This document shows positions 1-8,414 of a DNA stretch of 57,824 nucleotides, piece by piece (the first letter of the stretch is position 1; each line of letters begins with the position of its first letter). The stretch spans positions 1-57,824 of the forward strand of contig NZ_FQXD01000021.1 of NCBI RefSeq assembly GCF_900129865.1, read 5' to 3'. Origin of the DNA: Virgibacillus chiguensis. GTDB taxonomy: Bacteria; Bacillota; Bacilli; Bacillales; Amphibacillaceae. The translations under genes and the position numbers were made by a program. The notes beneath the pieces were generated by a model that saw nothing but the letters and a program-made list of their open reading frames with translations, had not been told where the DNA came from and did no database searches.

Positions 1-14
1 AATAATACATGAGA

Positions 15-40
15 ACAGGCCCTTTGTGGTCTGTTTTTTT
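15..40 (+). terminator. Rho-independent terminator of an upstream gene
   Basis: A 7-bp stem (ACAGGCC pairing with GGTCTGT, one G-U) is followed directly by seven T. It would end a plus-strand transcript that begins left of the window. Confidence 0.6.
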
Positions 41-56
41 GTGTATACACAAAAAA

Positions 57-92
57 GCTGTTACACAATCAATTACTTGATTGTGCAACAGC
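57..92 (-). terminator. Long inverted repeat, possible terminator or IS end
   Basis: Two 16-nt arms (57-72 and 77-92) match with one mismatch around a 4-nt loop. On the minus strand the hairpin is followed by TTTTTT, so it could be a minus-strand terminator. The open reading frame that follows starts inside the right arm, so the hairpin may instead mark the edge of an insertion that cut off that gene's 5' end. The second reading is inference. Confidence 0.45.
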
Positions 93-971
93 CCCTTCAA
101 TTTTTTCTTTTTGTTGCATATTAATAATTCAATAGGTGAAAAGCAAGAACGATTGGAAGGAAAACTTGTTGTACTTAACAAACAGATACAAACTCTACAG
201 GAAGGCAGTCCTAAAACAGAAAAAGGTAATACTGATAGTACAATTGATTTTCTAAAACAGGAGTATGCTAATTACAAAGACTTTGCAAATAGTAATCGAG
301 AAAGTTTTATTAATTTAGTCAGCTTGTTTTTGGTGGCATTAGGTGTGTTGGTAACAGGGGGAACAATAGTACTTTACTGGATTTTTGGTCAAACAAAAAC
401 AGAAGTCAAGGAGAATGCTAATTTAACGATAAAGTCTTCAATTAAAGAAATTGAAGATGAAGCAAAAAGTAAAATTAAAAGTTTAATTGATCCTAAAATG
501 GAAGACTTTGAGGAAAAATACAGAGAGTTAGAAAGATTTATGGAGAATCAACACGCTCTTCGAAAAAGCAGAGTCTTGGTTTTAAGCCCAGAGGAAAGAA
601 AAGACGAGATGGAAAGACTCGAATTAATGAGAATACGTGAAATAGTAGGTGAAGCTCAATTAATTACATTAGATAATTTCGATGAATTTGAACAAAAATT
701 AGACAACAAAGAAGTTGATATTCTTATTTATAGATACGAAAAAAAAGAGAAGGATAAGCAAGAAGAAACAATAAGAGCATATATTCAAGCATTAAAAGAC
801 AGAGATTCAAAAATCCCTGTAGTAGTGTATGCTCAGCCAGGACATTTGGTTGATAAAAAGGATGGGGAGATTGTTAACTCGTATCCTTATGCAGTTATGG
901 CTAACCTTCCAACTACTCTTACAAGTAATATGATTTCATTGGCTGGAGTTTTATCATATGAGAGGAGTTGA
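81..971 (+). CDS. Coiled-coil, single-TM protein with C-terminal Rossmann-like domain, probably 5'-truncated
   Basis: I do not recognise a named family. The visible order is: a short coiled coil (about residues 20-75), one strongly hydrophobic membrane segment (about 80-103), a second charged coiled coil (about 105-160), then an alternating strand/helix domain starting RVLVLSP and ending near the C-terminus. That last part has the look of a receiver-like or nucleotide-associating Rossmann domain. A membrane-anchored sensor or effector would fit, but function is inference. The frame opens at a TTG inside the inverted repeat at 57-92, and its first 15-20 residues are low-complexity. The true N-terminus is therefore probably missing. 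The gene runs into a frameshifted second gene just downstream, suggesting a decaying operon. Confidence 0.5.
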   Translation: MCNSPFNFFFLLHINNSIGEKQERLEGKLVVLNKQIQTLQEGSPKTEKGNTDSTIDFLKQEYANYKDFANSNRESFINLVSLFLVALGVLVTGGTIVLYWIFGQTKTEVKENANLTIKSSIKEIEDEAKSKIKSLIDPKMEDFEEKYRELERFMENQHALRKSRVLVLSPEERKDEMERLELMRIREIVGEAQLITLDNFDEFEQKLDNKEVDILIYRYEKKEKDKQEETIRAYIQALKDRDSKIPVVVYAQPGHLVDKKDGEIVNSYPYAVMANLPTTLTSNMISLAGVLSYERS

Positions 972-975
972 AAGG

Positions 976-1229
976 GTGACAGTAACAGAGCATCTTGAAT
1001 TTATTGCTATATGTTGAAAAAAATTAGTGAAGATGAAAAGGAGGGCATTTGTGACAAGGTTAAAACGTTGAAATACTCAAGTCCTAACAATGTGTTTTTA
1101 CAGTATTTGGGTATGTTTGCGTTATCATTTATTCTATCTGTAGAATCTCCCGGTGCAACTGCAGCAGGCAGTTTATTCGGTCTTACTCCAATCTTATCAG
1201 CAATATTTAGTATAGGTGGTGGAAGTTAG
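976..1229 (+). pseudogene. Frameshifted small membrane-protein gene
   Basis: A GTG at 976, just behind GAAAGG and a few bases after the preceding stop, opens a frame of 13 codons that stops at 1015. The coding continues in another frame from 1011: a charged stretch, then a hydrophobic segment (FLQYLGMFALSFILSV) and a Gly/Ala-rich tail that stops at 1229. I read this as one gene broken by a frameshift and probably co-transcribed with the upstream gene. No family is recognised. An independent 72-codon gene starting at ATG 1011 is the alternative. Confidence 0.4.
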
Positions 1230-1292
1230 GTTTCAATCATGTTTGTTATAATACCTTATAAAGTTCTCGTTAAACTCAAAAACGTAAATTAA

Positions 1293-1448
1293 AGAAAGAA
1301 GGCTTTATTCATAAGCGGTCAAAAAAATCAAGGGAAAGATATTGAAAAATATGGAATGCCAGGTGTTGCGCTTATAGATCCATTCGTATCTATTCCACAT
1401 ATCGGTGCTGGTGCAATAAATGGAAAGTTGTTTTTTGACAACTATTAG
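1293..1448 (+). pseudogene. C-terminal fragment of an unrecognised protein
   Basis: A 51-codon open frame without a usable start reads as ordered protein: DIEKYGMPGVALIDPFV, then SIPHIGAGAING and LFFDNY before the stop. Composition suggests a real C-terminus of a larger gene whose 5' part is gone. It may belong to the same degraded operon as the two preceding entries. No function is assigned. Confidence 0.3.
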
Positions 1449-1488
1449 TATTTGTGTGGTTTGACTATTTATAATTCTAAAGGGGCTG

Positions 1489-1950
1489 GTGATTATTGTG
1501 AAAGTAGCACTTATTCATATGGCTTATTTCATAGCACTTATTATCCTCTCTGTCTTATCCTTTTTCACAATATTTGGTGCGGGATTTGTAGGAGGGATTG
1601 ACTTATATACTTTAATTATTCCTTTTATATTTAGTGTGTTGTGGCTTTGTGACTACATATGGCGTATGCTAAGTATGAATCCAAATAAGATACAGTTAAT
1701 TCGTCCAACAAAAGATTGGGCATTTATCAGTTTATTCCTATCGGGGATATGTATCGTTTTTAGTTTATTTTTATCAACATTGCTTCCAGTACTTGGAATT
1801 TCCATCATATTGCTTCTTAGTTGGTACTTCCTGCTTTATGGATACATAAAGAAAAAAAGTAAGGATGCTCTAAGGGCTTTAGGTTCGATTCTGTTTATCG
1901 TTTCTTTGGTTTTTGCTTATCTAATTTGTAGATATTATATGACAATATAA
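1489..1950 (+). CDS. Hypothetical membrane protein, about four TM segments
   Basis: The 153-residue product has about four hydrophobic segments (roughly residues 8-35, 42-58, 73-112 and 128-150) separated by short charged loops such as NPNKIQLIRPTKDW and KKKSKDALR. GTG 1489 is preceded by AAGGGG at a suitable distance; GTG 1498 is possible. There are no catalytic motifs and I do not recognise the family. It is the only apparently intact gene in the first 2 kb and is followed by a hairpin terminator. Confidence 0.5.
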   Translation: MIIVKVALIHMAYFIALIILSVLSFFTIFGAGFVGGIDLYTLIIPFIFSVLWLCDYIWRMLSMNPNKIQLIRPTKDWAFISLFLSGICIVFSLFLSTLLPVLGISIILLLSWYFLLYGYIKKKSKDALRALGSILFIVSLVFAYLICRYYMTI

Positions 1951-1972
1951 GTAAATGAATTTCATAATAATC

Positions 1973-1993
1973 ACCCCTTATCTCACAAGGGGT
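1973..1993. terminator. Hairpin between membrane protein and transposase fragment
   Basis: ACCCCTT and AAGGGGT flank a 7-nt loop and are followed by TTAAAA, giving a modest bidirectional terminator. It could also belong to the IS remnant that starts here. Confidence 0.4.
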
Positions 1994-2091
1994 TAAAATG
2001 ATAAAAAAGGAAGCACCTCCCCAAATCTTATATAATGGTCATAAAAACAAAACCATAAAAAGATAGCAGGAGTGCTGCTTATGCCCATGAT

Positions 2092-2310
2092 ATGACAAAT
2101 GAAGCTATTTGGCATCCAAGAATTATACGATATGGAACCTATCCAAAATATGAAGCCATTTTTTCTGCGATAGATTTGGATAAGATAGATCGCAGAGTAA
2201 CGAAGAAATCACGACGAGGTGCGCCAGAAGAATTGAACTATGAAGCCATGATTTTTTCCTTTGCGGTGAGATATGTGGGAACGAATCTCAACGATAGAGG
2301 ATTTAAATGA
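2092..2310 (+). pseudogene. N-terminal fragment of an IS transposase
   Basis: The first 60 or so residues read like the N-terminal region of IS4/IS5/IS1182-type transposases (KYEAIFSAIDLDKIDRR, then RGAPEELNYEAMI.SF.VRY). After VRYV the reading turns into unrelated sequence and stops, so the DDE catalytic region is absent. Upstream 2030-2080 holds TATAATGG and AGGAGTGCTGCTT, consistent with a transposase promoter and ribosome-binding site. This is an inactive remnant; the exact family is uncertain. Confidence 0.6.
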
Positions 2311-2332
2311 AAAATTTTTTTAAGTATTGCCC

Positions 2333-3196
2333 TCAGAAACTTTGGTGTATCATTTCTATAAACCTGCTATAGGCACTTGTGATAAAGGCATCTTTTCTTC
2401 GTATAAACACTGTTTTTACAGTGGAGTATTTCTCGGGAATCTCGTGGTAACAGAGCTTGTCATCCATTTTATGGTGGCTGACAAGTGACTTTGTAGTTAT
2501 AGAAACCCCTAATCCGGCTTTTACGCATCCGATGATTGCTTCTAATGTTCCGAACTCCATAATTTTTAAGGGGAAAATGCCCTCATCATGAAGCCATTGT
2601 TCTAGACGTTTTCTGTGAATGCAATGGGGGCGTGTTAGCAATGTCCGTTTTTTTAAATCTGTTAAAAAAGTGAATGGGGCTTGCAGATTGTCTGTTATAA
2701 CAACGAGTTCTTCCTTCAGTATTGGTGTCTGAATAATGTCAGGATGTTTAACGGGTCCTACCACAAACGCTCCATCTAGTTTGTAATCAAGAACATCACT
2801 GATAAGATCTTCTGTTTCACCAATGTTTAGGGACAATTCTACTTCAGGGTAGTTCTCATTGTAAGAAACCAAAACAGCAGGTAATCTAACAGATGCCGTT
2901 GTCTCATTTGCACCTATAGATAGTGGGCCATGAGGGGTTTCAGAATCTTGAATAGCTTTTTTCGTTTCTTCCATTAAGTTTAAAATTTTGTCTGTATACG
3001 CTAAAAGCAATTTTCCTTTTGAGGTTAACGAGACACCCCGCGGATGTCTGTAAAACAGTACGGTTTGCAGTTCTGATTCTAATTTTTTTACTCTCCCTGT
3101 GACATTAGATTGAACATAATTTAATTGTTCAGCGGCCCTTGTGATATTTCCTTCATGAGCTAAAGTTTTAAAGATAACTAATTCCTTTATGTCCAT
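2333..3196 (-). CDS. LysR-family transcriptional regulator
   Basis: This 287-residue protein has the LysR layout: a winged HTH at residues 1-60 (FKTLAHEGNITRAAEQLNYVQSNVTGRVKKLE), a linker helix, and an effector domain from about residue 90 opening with GPLSIGANE. The start is ATG 3196 with AGGGG upstream. It is transcribed away from the acyl-CoA dehydrogenase/citrate synthase/permease group, as is typical when a LysR protein controls its divergent neighbours. That regulatory link is inference, because 400 bp of decayed sequence lie between them. The effector is unknown. Confidence 0.85.
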   Translation of the reverse strand: MDIKELVIFKTLAHEGNITRAAEQLNYVQSNVTGRVKKLESELQTVLFYRHPRGVSLTSKGKLLLAYTDKILNLMEETKKAIQDSETPHGPLSIGANETTASVRLPAVLVSYNENYPEVELSLNIGETEDLISDVLDYKLDGAFVVGPVKHPDIIQTPILKEELVVITDNLQAPFTFLTDLKKRTLLTRPHCIHRKRLEQWLHDEGIFPLKIMEFGTLEAIIGCVKAGLGVSITTKSLVSHHKMDDKLCYHEIPEKYSTVKTVFIRRKDAFITSAYSRFIEMIHQSF

Positions 3197-3360
3197 CCTA
3201 GACTCCCCTTATCATTTAAAATGATCGATTCAATCTTATTTAATCATTTTTATTATAAGTCTAAAGGTATTATGATGAATAGTAAATAGGAGATATTTTC
3301 TTCTTCCTAAAGGTTTTTAGCGCTGTGTCTATATTAAAGAAAAAGGGGGTGAGTCAATCT

Positions 3361-3840
3361 GAGAGATGTTCGTCGTTTGAGGGCGAGATTGTCTGAGGAA
3401 GAAAGTGATTTATTTACCAATGACCAATCTTTTTTGTAGAAATTGGTCTTAGAAAATTTAGAGATGCAGTTAAGTGACACACCAATAGATTCTGATTCAA
3501 GCGGAAACAATGAATTAATACAAATATTGATCCTAATGATTGGCAAGAAATGAAAGGTAAGCTGACAGTGATTCAAGAGAATATAAGAAACTTAGTGAAA
3601 CAATTGAATTGTGAATTCATTTGAAAAGGCTAATTGGGCAATTAAATATTGAGAATCACCAAATAGTTCCCTGGATTATTAGGCAAAAAAGAGGAAGCAG
3701 ATTATTGGGATTAACAAAGCGAGTATTGTTGTTGCAGGAAATAGCAGATTTTATGCAAAGCATGGATAGGCTTCAATTGTTGCTAAATTCGACTCCAGAA
3801 CAATTAACAGAAAAATACGATATTATACACTTAGGAGGAA
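3361..3840 (+). pseudogene. Decayed coding sequence with several frameshifts
   Basis: Ordered protein can be read only by changing frame several times: RDVRRLRARLSEEESDLF, then KLVLENLEMQLSDTPIDSD, then DPNDWQEMKGKLTVIQENI with NLVKQLNCEF, and from about 3650 a stretch in frame with the next gene (LLGLTKRVLLLQEIADFMQS). In-frame stops interrupt each part. It may be the wreck of one or two genes; I recognise no family. The last part makes the frame of the following dehydrogenase appear 75 codons too long. Confidence 0.35.
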
Positions 3841-3845
3841 GCAAA

Positions 3846-5027
3846 ATGGATTTCGAACCAAACACAGAACAAAATGATTGGATTACAAGAATTCAACAAT
3901 TTCTTGTAAAAAATGATCTGGAAAACGCAATGAAAAGTGAATCTGAACGTTTGCCATGGCATATTCGCGAGCTTGCTGGACAGGAAAACCTAATAGGATT
4001 AGATGTATCGAAAGAAGATGGTGGTCACGGGGTATCTGATTTGACTATGGGACATATTTACGAAGTGTGTGGACGCTTCGGATTAAATACAAGAGAGCTT
4101 TTCGGAGCAGGTCATGGCAGATTAATTGCGAACTATGGAACCAAAGAACAAAAAGAAAAATATCTTCCCCCACTCATGAGGGGTGAGATTTTAATCGGAG
4201 CAGGTTTGACTGAACCTACTGGTGGTTCAGATGTAGGTGCGTTTCAAACCACAGCTAAAAGAGTTGGATCCAGTTACATTATTTCAGGAGAAAAAGAGTG
4301 GGTCAATAGAATAAGGGAAGCAAAGGTATTTGTGGTATTTGCAAAAACAGATCAGGAATTAGGTGCCAAAGGGTTATCGGCCTTTATCGTAGAAATGAAC
4401 GATCCAAACATTAAAAAGTATGAATACGATGCACTAGGGCTAAAAGGGTTCTCTTATGGCGGTTTTGAACTAGATGACGTAGTCGTACCTACTGAAAACT
4501 TACTGGGTGAAGAAGGACAGGGGTTTGCAATTGTTAATCAACATTTTAATTTTGTGAGAAATTTAGTTGCGTTAATTTCCATTGGTAGTGCTCAAATGGC
4601 ACTAGAGCAGGCTATAGATTTTGCTAAGAGTCGACAAGCATTTGGTGGACCAATTGGACGATTTCACTCGGTAATGCATAAAATTTCTGAAGGAGAAACA
4701 ACACTTGAAGCAGCACGATTACTTGCTTATAAGTCCTTAGTCTATTTGGATAAGGGTAAACCAAATGCAAAAGAGGCATACATGGCAAAATGGTTTGGAA
4801 CAACATCAGCTTACAAGGTAATAGATGATGCTTTACAGATACACGGTGCTCGGGGATATATTAAAGACTATGGTCTTGAACAACGTCTTCGTGACGTGAG
4901 AGCGTTTTTAATTGCTGATGGTTCAACGGAGGTTATGAAGTCTGTACTTGGGAGAGAGTTGCTTGGAAAAGAGGTTTATAATGCCTCATATGGTAGAATG
5001 ACCCCAAAGAGAGAGAAAATAGTATGA
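3846..5027 (+). CDS. Acyl-CoA dehydrogenase
   Basis: An FAD-dependent acyl-CoA dehydrogenase of 393 residues, the usual family length, introducing an alpha-beta double bond into an acyl-CoA. Start ATG 3846 is chosen because GGAGGAAGCAAA precedes it; the open frame to the left is decayed sequence. The helical N-terminal domain spans about 1-120. The FAD-binding loop is GAGLTEPTGGSD, followed by a beta domain, and the C-terminal domain contains SRQAFGGPIGRF and QIHGARGYIKDYGLE. The usual catalytic glutamate near the C-terminus (EGT context) reads Asp in IADGSTEV, as in ACAD10/11-like enzymes. The stop overlaps the next start (ATGA), so it is translationally coupled to the citrate-synthase homologue. 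The substrate is unknown. Confidence 0.88.
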   Translation: MDFEPNTEQNDWITRIQQFLVKNDLENAMKSESERLPWHIRELAGQENLIGLDVSKEDGGHGVSDLTMGHIYEVCGRFGLNTRELFGAGHGRLIANYGTKEQKEKYLPPLMRGEILIGAGLTEPTGGSDVGAFQTTAKRVGSSYIISGEKEWVNRIREAKVFVVFAKTDQELGAKGLSAFIVEMNDPNIKKYEYDALGLKGFSYGGFELDDVVVPTENLLGEEGQGFAIVNQHFNFVRNLVALISIGSAQMALEQAIDFAKSRQAFGGPIGRFHSVMHKISEGETTLEAARLLAYKSLVYLDKGKPNAKEAYMAKWFGTTSAYKVIDDALQIHGARGYIKDYGLEQRLRDVRAFLIADGSTEVMKSVLGRELLGKEVYNASYGRMTPKREKIV

Positions 5028-6115
5028 TCATGTCTACTGATCTCGCAGATGTTGCTGTAGCAAAGACAAAATTATGTTTTATAGATGGTGACGAAGGTTT
5101 GCTTGAGTACAGAGGACACGAGGTAGGAAAGTTAGCGAAAAACCATGTATTTGAAGAGGTTGTCCACCTTTTATTGATGGGGCATCTTCCCTCTGTAGAA
5201 GAATTATCTAGCTTTAAAAATAAAATGGCACTTTATCGTTCGTTGCCGGAACCTGTAAAAGAAATCATCAATACTATTCCTACAGATGTTGATATGCTTA
5301 GTGTACTTCGAACGGCAATTTCAACCTTAGGGGAATTCAGTTTTCCTCCAACGGTAGAACAGTCGTTATCAATATGTACTAAAATACCTTCAATAATAGC
5401 TTACAGATACAATCGTGTTTGTAAAAGAAAACCTGTCGAACCAAGTAATCATTTAGGTCACACTGCTAATTATCTATACATGATAAAGGGCACTGAGCCC
5501 AAATTAGAACAAGTTCAAGCACTAGAGGCTTATCTGATTTCAACATTGGAGCATGGAATGAATCCTTCGACTTTTACAGCTAGAGTGATTACATCAACCC
5601 GGGCAGACATTGTCTCATCAGTATCTGCGGCTATCTCTGCATTGAAAGGACCGTTGCACGGTGGTGCTTTATCACAAATTTCTATGAATCTACAAGAGAT
5701 TGGCTCAAAGGAAAACACGGAACGGTGGTTACGAGAGAAAATCGAAGCTGGAAAAAGAATCATGGGGTTTGGCCACCGAGTGTATAAGTACCGGGATCCG
5801 CGAGTTTTACCATTAAAAAATATTGCAATCAAACTATCTGGAAACGACAGCAAGTTGGATTTGGCCACTCATGTTGAGGAAATGACACTACAATTGCTTA
5901 AAGAATATAAACCTAATAAACAATTTATAACCAATGTTGAATTTTATGCAGCTGCGTTGCTAAATGCTGTTGGTTTTGATAACAATTTGTTAACTGCAAC
6001 TTTTGCGGTTAGCAGATCGGTTGGGTGGTGTGCACATTCAATAGAGGCTGCTAATGGTCCCTTGATTTATCCCCAATCGGTTTATTCAGGACCGCGAATT
6101 GGTTTAAGATTGTAA
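5024..6115 (+). CDS. Citrate/2-methylcitrate synthase family protein
   Basis: A 363-residue type-I citrate synthase homologue, condensing oxaloacetate with an acyl-CoA if active. ATG 5024 overlaps the dehydrogenase stop; ATG 5030 is an alternative. Conserved pieces are IDGDEGLLEYRGHEV near the N-terminus, the first active-site His in GPLHGGALS, and the second in MGFGHRVYKYRDPR. The third catalytic residue, normally Asp in NVD/NLD-Y/F, is Glu here (TNVEFYAAALL), which could weaken or alter catalysis. The other citrate-synthase homologue in the window keeps Asp. Coupling to an acyl-CoA dehydrogenase suggests a role in acyl-CoA turnover rather than the main TCA enzyme (inference). Confidence 0.87.
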   Translation: MIMSTDLADVAVAKTKLCFIDGDEGLLEYRGHEVGKLAKNHVFEEVVHLLLMGHLPSVEELSSFKNKMALYRSLPEPVKEIINTIPTDVDMLSVLRTAISTLGEFSFPPTVEQSLSICTKIPSIIAYRYNRVCKRKPVEPSNHLGHTANYLYMIKGTEPKLEQVQALEAYLISTLEHGMNPSTFTARVITSTRADIVSSVSAAISALKGPLHGGALSQISMNLQEIGSKENTERWLREKIEAGKRIMGFGHRVYKYRDPRVLPLKNIAIKLSGNDSKLDLATHVEEMTLQLLKEYKPNKQFITNVEFYAAALLNAVGFDNNLLTATFAVSRSVGWCAHSIEAANGPLIYPQSVYSGPRIGLRL

Positions 6116-6215
6116 ATGTTTATGTTTTTCATCTGTCTGTCTATTTTGATTAGGCAAACTGAAGTTCTTATATTGTTGTTTCTATTTTACCAAAGCAAAT
6201 TAAGGGATGTTTATT

Positions 6216-6977
6216 ATGTCTTTTACAGATATTTTTCTAATCCTAATTACAGGTTTTATAGCAGGTTTTATTAATACAATGGCCGCAGGGGGATCTCTTT
6301 TAACCCTACCTGTTTTAATTTTTCTTGGTTTACCATCCGCAGTTGCCAACGGAACTAATCGGGTTGCTATAGTGGTCCAAAGTATTGCTGCGACAACGAA
6401 TTTTTATCGAAAAGGATACTTTGACAAAAAACTTGGTTTCTTGCTAAGCATTCCAGCTATTATAGGGTCAGTAATAGGGGCCAACCTTGCCGTCTCTATA
6501 TCTGATCAATTATTTAACAAGATACTTGCTGTTATAATGGTAATTACAGTTATATTTATTATCTGGAAACCGGAAAAGAAAATTTCAGCGATTGGCAATG
6601 GAGACTATTCTATCGCTCGTAAAGTGTTGGGTATCACTACTTTCTTTTTTGTGGGGATTTACGGTGGATTTATTCAAGCGGGAGCTGGTTTTTTTATAAT
6701 TGCTGGTTTAACAGCCATTTTTGGAATTAGTCTTGTTAAATCAAACAGTATTAAGGTTTTTGTCGGTGGAATTTACATTTTGGTTTCTCTTTTTGTATTC
6801 ATTATTCATGGGCAAATTAATTGGTATCTTGGTTTGTCCTTGGCGGTTGGAAATGCCTTTGGGGCCTGGGCTGGAAGTCATATCGCCATATATAAGGGTG
6901 ATAAATGGATTCGGGTTTTTCTTATCATCACCGTATTTTTCATGGCAGGGAAGCTTTTGGGTTTTTTTGATTTTTAG
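6216..6977 (+). CDS. TSUP-family (TauE/SafE) membrane permease
   Basis: A 253-residue membrane protein with about eight hydrophobic segments and the TSUP hallmarks GFIAGFINTMAAGGSLLTLP near the N-terminus and GIYGGFIQAGAGFF in the middle. The two halves resemble each other, as in the family. ATG 6216 is preferred over ATG 6207 because TAAGGG ends immediately before 6207 and so is correctly spaced only for 6216. The family exports or imports small anions such as sulfite, sulfoacetate or other organic acids. Its place behind the acyl-CoA dehydrogenase and citrate-synthase genes suggests an organic acid substrate (inference). Confidence 0.85.
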   Translation: MSFTDIFLILITGFIAGFINTMAAGGSLLTLPVLIFLGLPSAVANGTNRVAIVVQSIAATTNFYRKGYFDKKLGFLLSIPAIIGSVIGANLAVSISDQLFNKILAVIMVITVIFIIWKPEKKISAIGNGDYSIARKVLGITTFFFVGIYGGFIQAGAGFFIIAGLTAIFGISLVKSNSIKVFVGGIYILVSLFVFIIHGQINWYLGLSLAVGNAFGAWAGSHIAIYKGDKWIRVFLIITVFFMAGKLLGFFDF

Positions 6978-7009
6978 AATATTTATAAAAATCCTGGCTG
7001 AACTTTTGA

Positions 7010-7234
7010 CGCATTGCCCTTATCTTTCTGCTATCTCGCAGCATCGTTAGTGAATCTGGACGGAAGTTTGGGTTTAATTATACAAAACAAGAACAGCTAT
7101 TGGGGCAGAATGTAGTTCCAGTAGCTGTTATCTCGTCTAATTCTATTAGATGGTGTCCTAATAATAATTCCCAAATGATGTCTGTTGAAGCAACTGTGGC
7201 ACTGAATCATCCGTTTTGGACTACATATATTTAG
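7010..7234 (+). pseudogene. Possible remnant of a coding sequence
   Basis: A 74-codon open frame without ATG/GTG/TTG near its beginning reads as plausible protein in its second half (KQEQLLGQNVVPVAVISSN, then MMSVEATVALNHPF). No RBS and no recognised family. It fills the gap between the permease and the first flagellin terminator and may be a leftover fragment or chance. Confidence 0.18.
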
Positions 7235-7298
7235 TTGATTTTTTATGTTTTATATGATTTTAAAATATGATTCTGCAGTCAAAAATATAGACAAAGAA

Positions 7299-7336
7299 AA
7301 AATATAACCCCACTTTTAAAAAGTGAGGTTATATTT
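7299..7336 (-). terminator. Terminator of flagellin gene 1
   Basis: AATATAACCTCACTT pairs with AAGTGGGGTTATATT around a short A/T loop, and on the minus strand the stem is followed by a T-rich tract. The same structure follows the second flagellin at 8886-8923. Confidence 0.85.
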
Positions 7337-7355
7337 ATATATTTTTCTGTACGAA

Positions 7356-8171
7356 TTAACGAAGTAATTGAAGTACGCCTTGTGGTTGTTGGTTAGCTTG
7401 TGCAAGCATAGATTGAGCAGCTTGTGTAAGAATGTTGTCCTTCGTAAAGTTCATCATTTCTTTCGCCATATCCACATCACGGATACGTGATTCAGCTGCG
7501 GTTAAGTTTTCAGCAGACGTACCTAGATTGTTAATGGTATGTTGCAAACGGTTTTGTACTGCACCAATTTTCGAACGCTCAGCAGATACGTTGTCAATTG
7601 CTTCTTGAATAGTAGTAATTGCTTCGTCTGCTGAACCTTGCTCAGTAATATCGATTTCATTAACATTTAACGATTCAGAACTTGAAGACATATCTCCAAT
7701 TTCTAAAGAAAGGTTTTGCCCTTCGTTAGCACCTACGTGGAATGTTGCCTCAAATGAACCATCAAGCAACTTTTGTGTGTTGAATTCTGTGTCTGTAGAA
7801 ATGTCATCTAATGCACTTTTTAACTGATCCACTTCTTTTTGCAATTCTTTACGGTCTTGTTCTGTGTTCGTGTCGTTAGAAGATTGAACAGCTAATTCAC
7901 GCATACGTTGAAGGATAGCATGTGTTTCATTCATTGCACCTTCAGCAGTTTGCGCTAAAGAGATACCATCTTGTGCGTTTTTTTGTGCCATTTCCAATCC
8001 ACGGATTTGACCACGCATTTTTTCAGAGATTGCTAGCCCTGCAGCGTCATCTCCTGCTTTGTTAATTTTAAGACCAGAAGAAAGCTTCTCCAATGAGTTT
8101 TGTACAGCGCCGTTGTTGTTAGAAAGTTGACGATGTGTGTTCAACGCTGCAATGTTGTGATTAATAATCAT
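7356..8171 (-). CDS. hag: Flagellin, copy 1
   Basis: A 271-residue flagellin, the subunit of the flagellar filament exported by the type III apparatus. Both conserved ends are present: the N-terminal D0/D1 ([35 protein letters not shown]) and the C-terminal D1/D0 ([37 protein letters not shown]). The variable centre is very short, like the compact Hag of other bacilli. The start ATG has an ACGGAGGTAG ribosome site. It differs from copy 2 mainly at residues 160-190 and by a two-residue indel. The two genes are arranged head to tail, each with its own sigma-D promoter, leader and terminator. Confidence 0.97.
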   Translation of the reverse strand: MIINHNIAALNTHRQLSNNNGAVQNSLEKLSSGLKINKAGDDAAGLAISEKMRGQIRGLEMAQKNAQDGISLAQTAEGAMNETHAILQRMRELAVQSSNDTNTEQDRKELQKEVDQLKSALDDISTDTEFNTQKLLDGSFEATFHVGANEGQNLSLEIGDMSSSSESLNVNEIDITEQGSADEAITTIQEAIDNVSAERSKIGAVQNRLQHTINNLGTSAENLTAAESRIRDVDMAKEMMNFTKDNILTQAAQSMLAQANQQPQGVLQLLR

Positions 8172-8201
8172 AATTTTTCTACCTCCGTGTGTTTGATTTT
8201 T

Positions 8202-8273
8202 ATACTAGCGGTCCTTATCCTTTTGAGTTGCTAGTATGTAATATATAATAATCTCCTAATAGTAGGAGTTATT
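8202..8273 (-). promoter_or_regulatory. hag leader stem-loops, candidate CsrA site (copy 1)
   Basis: On the minus strand the untranslated leader holds an AT-rich stem around AACTCCTA/TAGGAG (8247-8273). A second stem, ATACTAGC with GCTAGTAT (8202-8237), has a loop carrying two GGA motifs (AAAGGATAAGGACC). A third GGA lies in the ribosome site. In Bacillus subtilis, CsrA binds GGA motifs in the hag leader and FliW relieves it. The same control is inferred here; csrA and fliW are not in the window. Confidence 0.55.
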
Positions 8274-8360
8274 ATCCAAATTTATTCGCACAATCCTAAA
8301 AGCTTATGGCGCTTTAATAGTTCGTGCATTTATATCATCTTCCTAGATGATCTATTATTT

Positions 8361-8387
8361 ATATCGACCATTGTTTTTTAATGTTAA
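8361..8387 (-). promoter_or_regulatory. Sigma-D flagellin promoter (copy 1)
   Basis: On the minus strand TTAA is followed after 15 nt by GTCGATAT, one mismatch from the sigma-D -10 consensus GCCGATAT at the correct spacing. It lies about 190 bp upstream of the flagellin start and is repeated exactly in front of copy 2. Confidence 0.8.
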
Positions 8388-8414
8388 GCTAAAAAGTAAT
8401 TTTTAATAGAAAAA

